The translations under genes were made by a program, and so were the position numbers. DNA of 64,000 nt from Amia ocellicauda (Eukaryota > Chordata > Actinopteri > Amiiformes > Amiidae): assembly GCF_036373705.1 (NCBI RefSeq), contig NC_089867.1, positions 6,292,501 through 6,356,500 of the forward strand, given 5' to 3'. How positions within the stretch are numbered: position 1 is the first letter of the stretch; each line of letters opens with the position of its first letter. Below the pieces are notes generated by a model, which worked only from the letters and a program-made list of their open reading frames with translations, made no database searches and was not told the origin of the DNA. This document shows positions 47,701-59,700 of this stretch, piece by piece.

Positions 47701-50700
47701 GACTGTCTCTGTGTTCCTGCGCATTATCGGTTTGGTTTTTGAATTCAGCATGTCTGGGCTCCACTCAGAAGGCTTCTGCGTCTGGCAAGAGAGATTAATG
47801 CTGCTTCCTGCTATTATTGCTGTCGTTGTGTTTACCGGGAAGCCACTTTCACTACTTTTTTGTTGTTGTTTGGTTCCTAATGACTTTAATGAATACCTTG
47901 GGAATTGACTGACTGTTTGTAACTGCGCTTTAAATTTCTCCATTCATGGCACTCTCCCAAAATATTTCTTTACACTTTAGATCTGCTCATTATTTTCCAT
48001 CACAGAGAGCAGAGGTCAACAAGCCCATGCACCCCTGCTTAGTATACCGGTGAATTGGCACACTTAAAATAAACTTGGAAGCTAGGGCTGCAGTGGAAAC
48101 TTTCTTTCTGAATGTGTGAAATGTTTGCCTCTGTAACTTCTCCCAGATTTCAAGCAGTCTGTCAGCTCTGTAGCCTAGAGAACATTGTATTAGAACAGAG
48201 AACAGACTTGATTGGAATATTATGAAACCTCTTTGAAAACATTTGGACTGTTTTCCTTCTACTGTTATAAAGAAAACCAAAGGCATTTCTAAACTTAATA
48301 TGGTAATATAATGTAAAAACATTCAGCTCTTCAGTGTACAACTATTCTTATTTTACTCACATGTAATTTAACAGTTTGCAATGTTGACTTGTTTTGATTG
48401 AAGTTTCGTATGCCTAGGTGTTGTATTTTTTTCATCTTCTAGAGCACGAGCAGATCTGGAGAAGAACAAACAATTATAGTCCATTAGAAACAATCTTATT
48501 ATTTTTTAGAGTTGATTTTCTTTTGTCACAATGAACTGTACAGATGGCTAAGTCCAAGTAAGCCATTTTATATAAATGGATGCTGGTTTATGTATGTACA
48601 TATCACTTCCACACACATCTACAAATAGTAATCATAGGAGTTTGAAAATCAATTTGAGCCTTCATCTAACAGCCTCTTTGTATCTGTCACTGTACTGATT
48701 TTGTTGTCTCCTCACTGGCCTAGTGTGGGAAAGCTAATACATTTTCTGCATGGTTTAATGCATCTGCTAACTTTGTTGACATGACATTGAGAGCACTAGG
48801 TCTGTGTGACCTAGGTTTGGTCTTGTTCCAAAATGCATGTTAGCAGGGCAGAGGAACCTAGGTGTCAACAAGCAATTTGTTTAATTTCTCTCTCGATTTT
48901 AACCCTTTCCAACTTGTTTAAATCGTTTGTTTTTTTCTTCAACTTTCTCTCAAGAAGAAAGACTGGTCTCATAAGTCTGTTTGGGGTATTCTGGAGTGCA
49001 TAGGGGTGTAAAAAAAAAAAAAACAAGGTTGATTTTGAGATTGCATGTGTTCTATGATCTTTACTGGAGACCTTACTGTAGTCTCTACGGATTTTTAATT
49101 CCATTTTCAGTTATACATCTTGTATCATTCTACACCTAAACCAGTAAAACATTCAACATTTTTTTTTCATTATCCATTACTCATTAACAACAGAATATTT
49201 CAAAAGATACAATACTCCATGCAGACATTAGAAACTGATCTTCCTGCCTCACCCTCAATAAACAGTTTTGAAAATTAAGTAAACTCATCTACTCTCGATT
49301 TATCATTTGTTAGCTGTAGAAAGCAATGTGACTGAGAATTCACACAATAGGAAAAATAAAATACCCCAAAGACTGAGAGACTTCCAATGCACCAAGCTTC
49401 AAATTAAATTAAATTGAATCTCAGCATGGTTCTCTGTTAGGTGATCATCTTAGCTGAGTTCAAAACTGTCATGATAGTTAGAACATGCTTGACAGTATTT
49501 GTGCAGTATGTTGTGTGAATAAGACGTTGAAACAATGTGTTTTTTTTTATTTATATAGCTTTCTCAGCTAAACGTTACTCAGTTGTAGTGATACTGTAAT
49601 ATGTTGCCAAGAGACCAGTTCATCAATGTTGATGCTGTACAAATGTTGGGTACAGTAACAGTTAGTATTCAACTCTGAGGTTGTATAGATTAAGTAATCA
49701 TCTATACATCATTGGTGCTTTTATTTCCACCCTCAGTTGTTTCACAAACCTGTAAACCGACGCTAAAACAGAGAATCCATATGACTGCACACAGCAGGCT
49801 TGGCACCATTGGCTGTGTTCACATGCTGGTCAGAATTCATGACAGTAGCGCACCCACTACTTTCAAGGTAGCACAGTGGGATTTGATTTGTACAGGGTTT
49901 TGCTTAATACTGTATTTTAAAACAACCGCTTTGGAGCTTTGTTTTTTTGTGTTGATTGTTTGGTTTACTGTGTGTTCAAACAAACCAAAATTATTGAAAA
50001 CTGTACTCGGCCATAACAACCAAAATAAATGAGGTCAGTATTTCTACTGTCGGGACTTATTTACTAGCATGTGAACACTGCCGATTTCAGGCACCGGGTT
50101 GATAATGATAAGTTATTGTTCTGTATTATGGTAGATGTGATTGGACAAAACCTGCTTTAAAGGCATGTTTGAAACCTTGCCTTTTAAAGATAAAATACAG
50201 GGAATGAAGTGACCTGTTACTTAAAGTGCTCCATTGAAAAAGGTAATTTTTAAAATGGTCACCCTGTATATTTATTCACTTAGATAACTTATTTTTTAAT
50301 CAATCAATTTCTAGCAGGGAAATTGAGAGACTTCTGCACAATGTGAGTTTAACCTGTCACATACTCCCCCTCAGATACTACATCAATCTCTTCAATTACC
50401 CATTCTGTTGTGATATTTATTCTTTCTTCTGCATAACATCTATTCCAGGCCAATGTCTCCCTGGCATATTTCTGTCATTCATTTGATTGAGTTGATTTCC
50501 TCCCTTTTGTAGAAGACGTTGAACAGTACACACAGCCTGTCGCATCTTTATCTGCTTTATCGAATTATTTCTCCTTTTAATATTACATTCAGCAGAGGAA
50601 ATAGATATTCGTCTTTGGAAACTTGTTGTTGGAGAGCGCGGAGTTGAGCTGTCAGTCAAAGCCCTGTCCCTGGTGGGCCTGGGGAGTTATTGTTGGATGC

Positions 50701-53700
50701 ACAGTGAGTTTAGGTTCCCCCTCCATCGCTTGTGCTGCAAACTACCTTATCCCTCTGGGCCTCGCTGATGATGACCATATCCCTGCTAGTCTGTCCTGGC
50801 AAGAGGCCCAGCCCTGCACTCCAGGCTGAGTTTCAATCCCAACTCGCATTGGCCTGAAAACGTTGGCCTCAGAAGATGGTGTGCGTCTCTTCGGTCTCCA
50901 AAGACCAGGGCAAGAGGATGCTTTTGGCAGCAGAGAGAATGGATTTACATAAGCAGTGTTCAAAGTGATTTGAAAGGGTTGTGACAACTTTCTATTTATA
51001 GCAAGGGTAACATTTTCACTGCTGATGAATCCAGAGCTGTCCATGTCTAAAGAATGTATTTTTCTCCCCAGTCTGAAAAAGTACACATGGCCTGCCTTTA
51101 TCTGTTGTTATTCTTCTTTTGTATGCTGCATTATGGGAGAGCAGGAACATGCTGAGTTTGTGTCAGGTTATTTATTTATTTTTCCAACCAGACAATGTAA
51201 TATGTGGATTATGATGTATTTGTGTGCTCTATGTGCTGGCTGATATCACCCACCACCATCCAGTCTTGGATTCGTTCCCAGACACTACTCTGGAATGCAC
51301 TGTAATTGCATTTCAGAAACTGCCAAGAAACACACCCTGATCTCTCCAACGCATAGCACAAAAGAGAATGGTCCTTTTCCCATTGTCCATTGAAATATGT
51401 ATTCTAAGAATAATTGGGTCATTCTGTACCTCTATAATATATTACATAGTATTTGACCTTTTCTGTTATGATGTCCTCAGTAATACAGGTACGTCATGAT
51501 AAATCCTTAAATATGACAATTTCATTTAGTAATGTTTATCGTGTTAAAACAATCTAATATACTCCTAGGGTAACTAGGAACCAATAGAGGGTTTGGCCAG
51601 AGTATCGCATGTATATAGATGGTTTGTCTGTCTTGAACAAACCTTGAAGACTGAATTGTTGGCAAATGGGAAGGGTCCATTTAGATCTGTGTGTGTTTTG
51701 GTAAATGTAGATATTGTATTTATATAATAAAGCATTGCTATTTTTATACTTGCCACCTTAATCTTTTGCCACTTTGCTTCAATTGAGCTTGAAACAAACC
51801 ACTCAATATGTGCAGTCACAGCCTGTAGATGAAGGATCATGTTTTCTATCGGACATGCACTGTGATCCTGTAATCTCTTGACCTCTATTTGCACTTGTGG
51901 GCTCTGGTGAGATATGCTTTGGGAGACTACATGTTGTCATAACCAGCTTGTTTCTTATCCTCACATCTGTGTATAAAAATCAAAATGAAATGTGAAAGGA
52001 TTCTTAAGAATAATGCAGGTGCTGATATATCTTTCCTACTCTGCAGTGTCAGTTAATCAGTGCTGGATGAGATGGAAAAATTCTTCTGACCACGATTTCA
52101 GTGAAAATGTCGTATTCACATTTTCCAAACATTAGCAATATGCAATGGAGCTCCAACTGACTGATTTAATATTTTGAAAAGATGAGTTAACATGGGGGAT
52201 ACTTGTGTGAAACATGACATTTTCTAAACTTCAGATGTGAAAACCCATGGGTGCAGTCACTTGTAGCCTAGCTATTAACTTTTTTTTTGTTTTAGTTTTT
52301 TTGTTGTTGTCTGTCTTTGCAGAAGTATATAATTCAGGTATACAATATGTGGAATCTTGAAAGGCTTCTGTAGGATAAGTGATTGAGCTGCTCCAAACCG
52401 CATGCAAATGCATCATGTATTTATTGCAGAGTAGGCAAAATAAATACCCTGGTTCTGAGTGATAAAGCAGGGAATTAAATGAGCCACTGAACTGCAGTGA
52501 TTTGACGTCGGCTTCTCTTAATCCATCTTCCTTCCCATGTTGTGGTAAATTGCTTGTCTGCCATGCTAACTGTAGAGTGAGGCTTTGCTCTGATGTGGAA
52601 AGCCATTTAAAAAAAAAAAGTATTTTGTTTTTAACAATGCACTCCATTATTTATAGCCTATATATTTATTTTCTTTAATTTCAGAGAAACTGGAAATGGC
52701 ACCACCAACAGCGGATCAGCTGAGATATGGTAAGATTTGTATTAAATATAAGGTTAAGGTTTGCCAAAAGGTCAGATGGGTTTTGCTGAATTTGATAATT
52801 TGACAAAAGTGTGTTGCTATGGAGACAAATTGATGGCATTTCCACAGCCCCCACAAGGACTAATGGGTGAGGTAAAAGCAAACTACAGCATCACCAGTCT
52901 TCTCTGAACCCAGCTCCCTAAGGCTTGGTCAATTTCCTGACTCTTCAGATGCTTTTGAAAAAGGTTTGGCAGCTTCTCTTTAGCCGCACTGGTCTTCAAG
53001 TGAAAGTATTTCTCAAGGTCAAGTGCTGTATAATGACATCTGCTGGAAGGACGTTGTGCCTCCATTTTCAGCAGTTTAATTGGACCTCTGCAGAACCTTG
53101 TTCTGCTACAGCCTGATTTTCACGACTTTGCTTAAACCAAGAGCCGAAACGAATTCTCACCATGTGAGCTTAGCGTGAATGTAGTTGTGTGAATGCGGTT
53201 TGTTTTTGCAGGTACAATTAAGAGGTTTCAGAGGTGCAGCTAATGTTCAAATAAAATGATCTAGTTGGGTGAGGACTGTAGTAGATACTATATCTGTATA
53301 ATTTATATGCTTTTTGACTTTCAAAGGCCTTGTTTAAAAATCTGCTTAAGTGCATGTACTCCAATAATTGTATAGTAATTGTATTTATTTTTTAGAATAA
53401 TATCATACAGGATTTACAGCATCTAAACTATTGCAGCCTTATTTGGACTTTTCTTCAGTAGTGACATTTCTATGAAGAATAACTTAGAGATATCAGCCAT
53501 TATTTTCCCATTTTATTTTCCATCCCAAATCCCAGCTCTATAATGGGTATCGATGCTTCAGACAGTAACAAAAGTCAGAAACTTATTCACACATTTTTAG
53601 ATATGCTGTTCACTTTTTAAAATTTCCATCTGAGAAACAGGCAAATTCATGCAGACATTCAAATCTCATTTAAAATTCATTTTGCAATATAATATAATTT

Positions 53701-56700
53701 TTTCATTTTGTTTTGTACTATAGTTTTAATGACTGTGATATGGACCTCCAATACTCTGAATGGAATGATGGAAAGACATCAGTAGTGCAATACAGCCACA
53801 TGTTCATTTGTTTTGCTAAAGGTGTTTATTTTCTTGAATTTTCCACAAAGCTAGACAGATTTTGACTGGACAAGCACAAAGAGTTGAAAAGGCCCTATTC
53901 CAAAGTCATGGTAAAAGTAACAGTGATCTCGGGGATCACTTAGTGTGATCGTCATTGGCAGCAGAGAATTTAGTGAGGGGAACTGTGGATGGAAACCATA
54001 CTTCCATTTGTGTACATTTATGCACTTTTCTTAAAATACTATGCTCATATTTACTTATGTATTGTCAGCACTTCTATTGTTTTACTGCAGCTTCTCCTAT
54101 GCCTACCCCTCCCTTTAGCACACATCTAGGGCTTGACTGTTGTCTGCACTTGTTAGCTCATTGTACAAGGATGCATGTTCATCTGTTTTGGAAAGGTTCA
54201 TCTTTTTTTCTTTGTCATGATACACATTTAAGTTGTAATGCTTTTGTGTTTCAGTTCTTCTACACAACGCAATCCCTTTCATTGGCTTTGGCTTCTTGGA
54301 CAACGCCATCATGATAGCTGCTGTAAGTCTGCTTTTCTCTTGGTGGGAAATGCCTTTCCCAGTTATTCTGTCTGAAACCAGCGGGTCTTGTGAAGTTAAG
54401 GATATGAGTTTATAGTTTGCAGTCTGGAGTTTCGTATAAGAATGTTTTAAAGATTACATTTCTTGGGGTGATTAGATCTTATACATACATGAAGCTGGGA
54501 CAATTAACTACAGTTAGCTGCTTTTCACATTTCTCTATGTATTGCCACCATATTCAGCTAAAGCATATCAATGTGGTTGCCCCCCCCATCTAATTAAGAA
54601 TAATTAAGAATTAGTGCTGCTTTGAAAGTAATAAAATGCAATTAAGCAGATTACAAGGGAAAGTAAAAAAATCTATTAAAAAAAAAAAGAGATCCAATTA
54701 CATTTTCAACTTTTTTTTTTCCATGAATTCCTAATTTGATCTGCTTTTTCAAATTAGCTAATGTTGATTTTAGAATGGGGTGATATGAGGTTATGTGATC
54801 TGTGACGGTCACAGGATTATTTAGTACAAATCATCCAAAAATATGTAAAGAATTAGGAAAGGCAATGTTTGTTTTTTTTTTTTGCAGGGAACACAAATAG
54901 AACTGTCTTTAGGTGTCATCTTTGGAATTTCAACCATGGCAGGTAAGTCATTCTGATTTCACCTACTATCAGTGTGTTTAACTGTTCAGTTTCAGCAGAC
55001 ATAAGTACATTTCAAACTCTTCTCTTTTTGCATAGAACTTCAATAGCATTGCTACTTGTGTTGGTAAATGTAGTTTCTGCTAATGCCTATCAGCACTGCT
55101 TGATAGACCTCTTACTCTACAGCTCTACTGTATCAATATGGATATTCATGTCAGTGTCATTTAGGGAGGGAAATGTATGCATTTGTATTCTGGGTTCAAT
55201 CTGTATAAAAATAACCTGCATTAAGAAGTCACTAAATAAAATATAATTAATACACGTATTAACAATGTACAGTTTGGAATGTGAGCCATTTCTGGTGGGC
55301 AAATAACTTGGCAGTAATGAAAGAAAGGTATAGTCTAGATGTCTTCCAGTAAAAATGCCTGTGTGAATTAATGCGCTGTTATATAATTCTACCTTTCACA
55401 GGTACTAGTAAGATGCCATTCTGCTGTATGGTTGTTAAATACACCCTCATGGACCTATTTTTAAATTGCTATAGCTATTCTTAACCGTCGAGTCCATACC
55501 TGACTGTAGGTCAAAGTAGTAGCAGCAACATTATCAGCAAGGCCTGCTTTTTCCAATTTTCCCCTCTTGTTGAATTGCTGCCCAGCGTGCTGATTGAATT
55601 CCACAGTGCAGCATCATATAGATTGCTGGTCCTGGCTGAATTTGTGATTAGCATCTGACTTACCGAGCCATTTGGTCCCATTTTCCGGTTTGGGGCAGCT
55701 GTTAATTAAATGAGCTTGTGTGACGTGGGATTAACACGCTTTCTATCTACATAATCGGGCAATTAAATGTGCCGGCATTCTGTTTTTGTTTTTTTTCCCC
55801 CGCCACCCCCCTGACTTAATTGAAAAATCTCTTTAGAAAGCAATGTGCCTTAACCTTTAATGGTGAGCTGGACTGTTTGTAAGGATTCTAAAGCCATTCA
55901 AATCATTATAATGTGGTTTATATAGGGAAAATCAGTATCATCTGGGTAAATGTGATATTAAGTATGTGGCGCCATTAACTGACAAAGATCTATTATCTGA
56001 CGCTAACTTTCTTAGTCATATTTGTTATTGCCAATGTCATCTTTGTTAAGAAAACCGTTCAGCTTGCTAAATGGATACAAGTTAATGAGCTGGAGATTCA
56101 GTTTCAAATATTGTCAACGCCGCCTTGTAATGGGCCATAAGGTAACTAATGGCAGTGTCTTTAGAGGTATCCCAGGAAGTACACAAAGAAATAGGTCAAT
56201 TTAGCAGATAAACCATTAAACTTATGAATAGACCCAAATAAAATGAATAATGGCTGTTTGGGGTAGTACAGTTTCCTAGCTGTGTTCTCCATAGTACCCA
56301 AGAAAGCAACAGAAAATGTTGCCCTCTTCTTAAGAACAGTACAACTGAGGACTGGGAATTAATTATATGATGAATAGCATTTCCCCCCCCTCAAAAATAT
56401 ATATTAAACGTCAATTTATGCATCTTGGTTAAGTTAGGACTTGGGTGTGCGGGCATGTGTGTGGCGGGGTGAGTTATAGGTGCATAATTTGACTCCATGT
56501 GAGATAAGATACATTTACCATGAAGTACGCAAGCACTTGTTAATCCTGTAGCACTGTGGGCTGGCTTACCTATTTTTCACTGATGGATGGAATCTCTGAC
56601 TTTTATTAGTTTTTGATCTTGTTAAATGATCCTTTCAGTCCTTTCCCCAGGATTACTGCCAAAAAGCTCCACTGCTTCCACCACTACCTAAGCTGTGCGT

Positions 56701-59700
56701 TTATGTAATTGCTTAAAATATCCTGAATTATGTTATTATACAAATCTTTTTTTTTTTTCTTCTATATTTGAGAGCACAAGTTCAGCACTTTTGCTCTTGA
56801 AAACCTTTTATTTACTAGAACAGCTCTTTGTATTTTAAAGTATTTTACTCAATTCAAATAATGTTATGTGGGTGTACATTTTATATATATAAAAACAAGT
56901 TATTTGGTCTTTTCTATAAACATGTGAGAGCCTAGGTCTTTAGATTCAATAGAATGGTGCTGTACATGATATGAAGGATTTGCTCTTTTTAGTTTTCTAT
57001 AATTTACCTTTGAATGATTACTTGAGAACATGGGGAATGCAGGACTAGCAGCTACACTTTCCAACTTGCTAAAAAGGATCCTCTAAAAAACAAAACCCTG
57101 GGCTTCATACATGCATGATCAAAGGAGCAAAAATCTTAACTGCACTGTACATGCATCCTGTGCTGACATCATCTTGTTCAATTGCTTTTCTGTGTCTTTA
57201 CAGCTGCAGCCCTAGGAAACCTGGTTTCAGACCTGGCGGGACTCGGGTAAGGACTAGGAAAAGCAAAATTCAGACGCCTCCAAACCTGACAGAATTGGTT
57301 CTGTATGCTGCCTGCTTCTACCTAATGGCTTCTGTTTCTTTCTCCGCTCGTAATGAATCCTGTACTAGGAGCACAGCCCCATAATGGCTTATTACATTTG
57401 TCCTGTGAGGGTAGTTTTAAGACTGAAGATGCCGGTGATGAAAGTGAGCAGGAAGCTTCAGTTTTGAGCAAATTATCTCTGCAGGAACTATCCATTACCA
57501 GGACCATTATACAACCAAGCAACTTATTTGTGTTAATATTACCCAAGGTGTTTCTATTTAGTCCAAAAATGCACCCATGCTGTCTGTTTCCATTGAAATT
57601 TTTGCAAGACAGGCTTGAGTATGTATCCAGCAGGATTACTTCAGTTACATGTGAAGAAATAAATTAGCAGTAATTAAATGCTAAATTGAACACACAATAT
57701 ATTTCACTTTCTGTCTGCGATGTTAAATACTCTTCGGATCATGAAACTGTGCCATGGTGACTATTCCTGTAATCTAGCTCTTATGTATTGTTATGCTCCT
57801 GCAAAGAGTGTTTACAAGTGTTTTGCAGAATTAATTTGTGGTCAGAAGCCAAGCACGTTTCACTGATGCAGAAGTATAGCTCTCATCTGCTTCCATATGT
57901 CGGAACAGGTATTTAATGAGTTAATGACAGGGAAGGTAATAGTCTTTACATCATTTACATGTCTATTGCCTAAAATCCATCAGTACCAGTCTTGTTCTTT
58001 TAGACTTAAGATAGATGTGATTTGAGCTTGTGGAAAGAGTATGCATTTCATGAACAGTTGTTTAAAATTACCATTACTATTTAAAATGCTTTTTTGGAAC
58101 ACTTTTTTTCACAGTGAATATGTATCCTATGCTAAATGTAATGATTAGAAGACAATATTATTTAAATCTGTGTACAGAATATAGATATATGTACAGACTT
58201 GTCCATTGCATTCAGCCTAGTCACTACATGCTTGAATCGAACTTTATCACTTTGAATTGGCACATCTGAATAGAGTGCTCTTACACAGTGGAGCAGTGGA
58301 GGCTTGCTTTTGGATTGAGACTGTGAAGGAGTAAAGTAATTCTTTAAATGGAAAATAATGTAATCTACTTGTTCTCCTGTTGAAAATTATGGAGCCTGAT
58401 TGTATTTGTGTATGTGCAGGTACGGGAAGGCTAGGTGCAAATTTCTTATAAATTGTTAGCACTGTGCTTCTGGATACAGTAAGAGTAGTTTTTGTCTTTG
58501 TTGAAGTAAAAAAAAAATTGATTTGCTAGGGATATCTAAGGTATTTCATGGCTTCAAATCAATGAATATTACAGTAGTGGTCTAACTATGAAACTTTAGC
58601 TTGTGGCCTCTTATTTTGTTGTGTGTGACAAGAAAATAAGGCATGCATGCTCCAATTCAGTGTTACAACCAAGTGGAAATAATTACTTTCAGATTCCCTT
58701 GCCTATTTCAGCCATTGATTGGATTTTGATTAAACCCCATACATTTTTGTCAGCACTTCACACTTTGCTTATTTGTTTGTACAGCTTAATTTTAGCATTT
58801 CTTAATTAGGTTACAGGAGTTATGTGATGATCTGTAAACATTAATCAGTTTGAATGTAGCATAGCGGTTTAGCACTTATTCATTTAGAAGCCACAAATAT
58901 TCTATGCCATACTACAGCAGTAGAATTACTTTAGAATTACTTTTACAGTCAAGATGTTAAGAAGGCCGTTCTCAAAAATGAAGAAAATAATTTTCTTTCA
59001 CCAGAAACCATGCTTCTAGTTATAAGGAAGCATGGTATGTAATAAGAGGCATTTTGTCGAAAGCTTTAAGTAGCAGTAGAAATTGAAGTCTATATATAGA
59101 CCTATATCAAGTGCTGTTCCCGATCTGGAGAAATGTACTTGAACTGGAGCTTAAATAACTGAAAGTTCTGGTTTAGTGCATTTCTATTTCAACAAGTGTA
59201 TGGGATTCAAACTCCATTTTCCATTTCATTTTCAATTTTTTGTTGGTGCTCTTCAAGCCAGTGATCTTTTATGGTTTTATTTGATGCTTATTGTGCATTC
59301 ATTTTGGCTTAAGCTATGTACCCCAAGCCACACAATAAGGTTTTCAGTTGACTTTGTTTCCCACATTTTTCCCGTGTTGGAATTCTAGGTACAGTTTTCA
59401 GCCCAGCTCCAGTCAGGGACAGATATTTGAAGTTGCTAGTAAATCTGTAACAAGTGAGAATTCCATATTATTGCTTAACTGCCACAATGTAGAGTGCAAG
59501 TGACACTCTCCCTACATATTGACCACATGTGACTGGTTAATTGGTCTAGATACTTTATCACTATTGTAATTAGAGCCCTTTTTAATGCAGATGTGCAATT
59601 AATTATCTCAGTTGTCTGTGCGTTTCCTAACTGAAACAAAGCCCCTAACAAAACGTGCGTATTGTTTTCCCAATTTTAAGTACGTTTTCTCAATGGTGTT

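Larger units (their letters stand above)
44752..52684 (+). other. tmem65: TMEM65 intron 1, last part
   Basis: About 8 kb of intron. Contents: a pair of related segments at 46266-46360 and 48796-48890, an A(20) run at 46791-46810, and GC-richer blocks at 45780-46170 and 50620-50940 that look less random than their surroundings but resemble no gene. The acceptor TTTAATTTCAG ends at 52684. Confidence 0.55.

Noticed and set aside
54001-54314. 119-codon ORF running into TMEM65 exon 3
   Set aside because: It covers the exon in another frame and lacks any resemblance to a protein.
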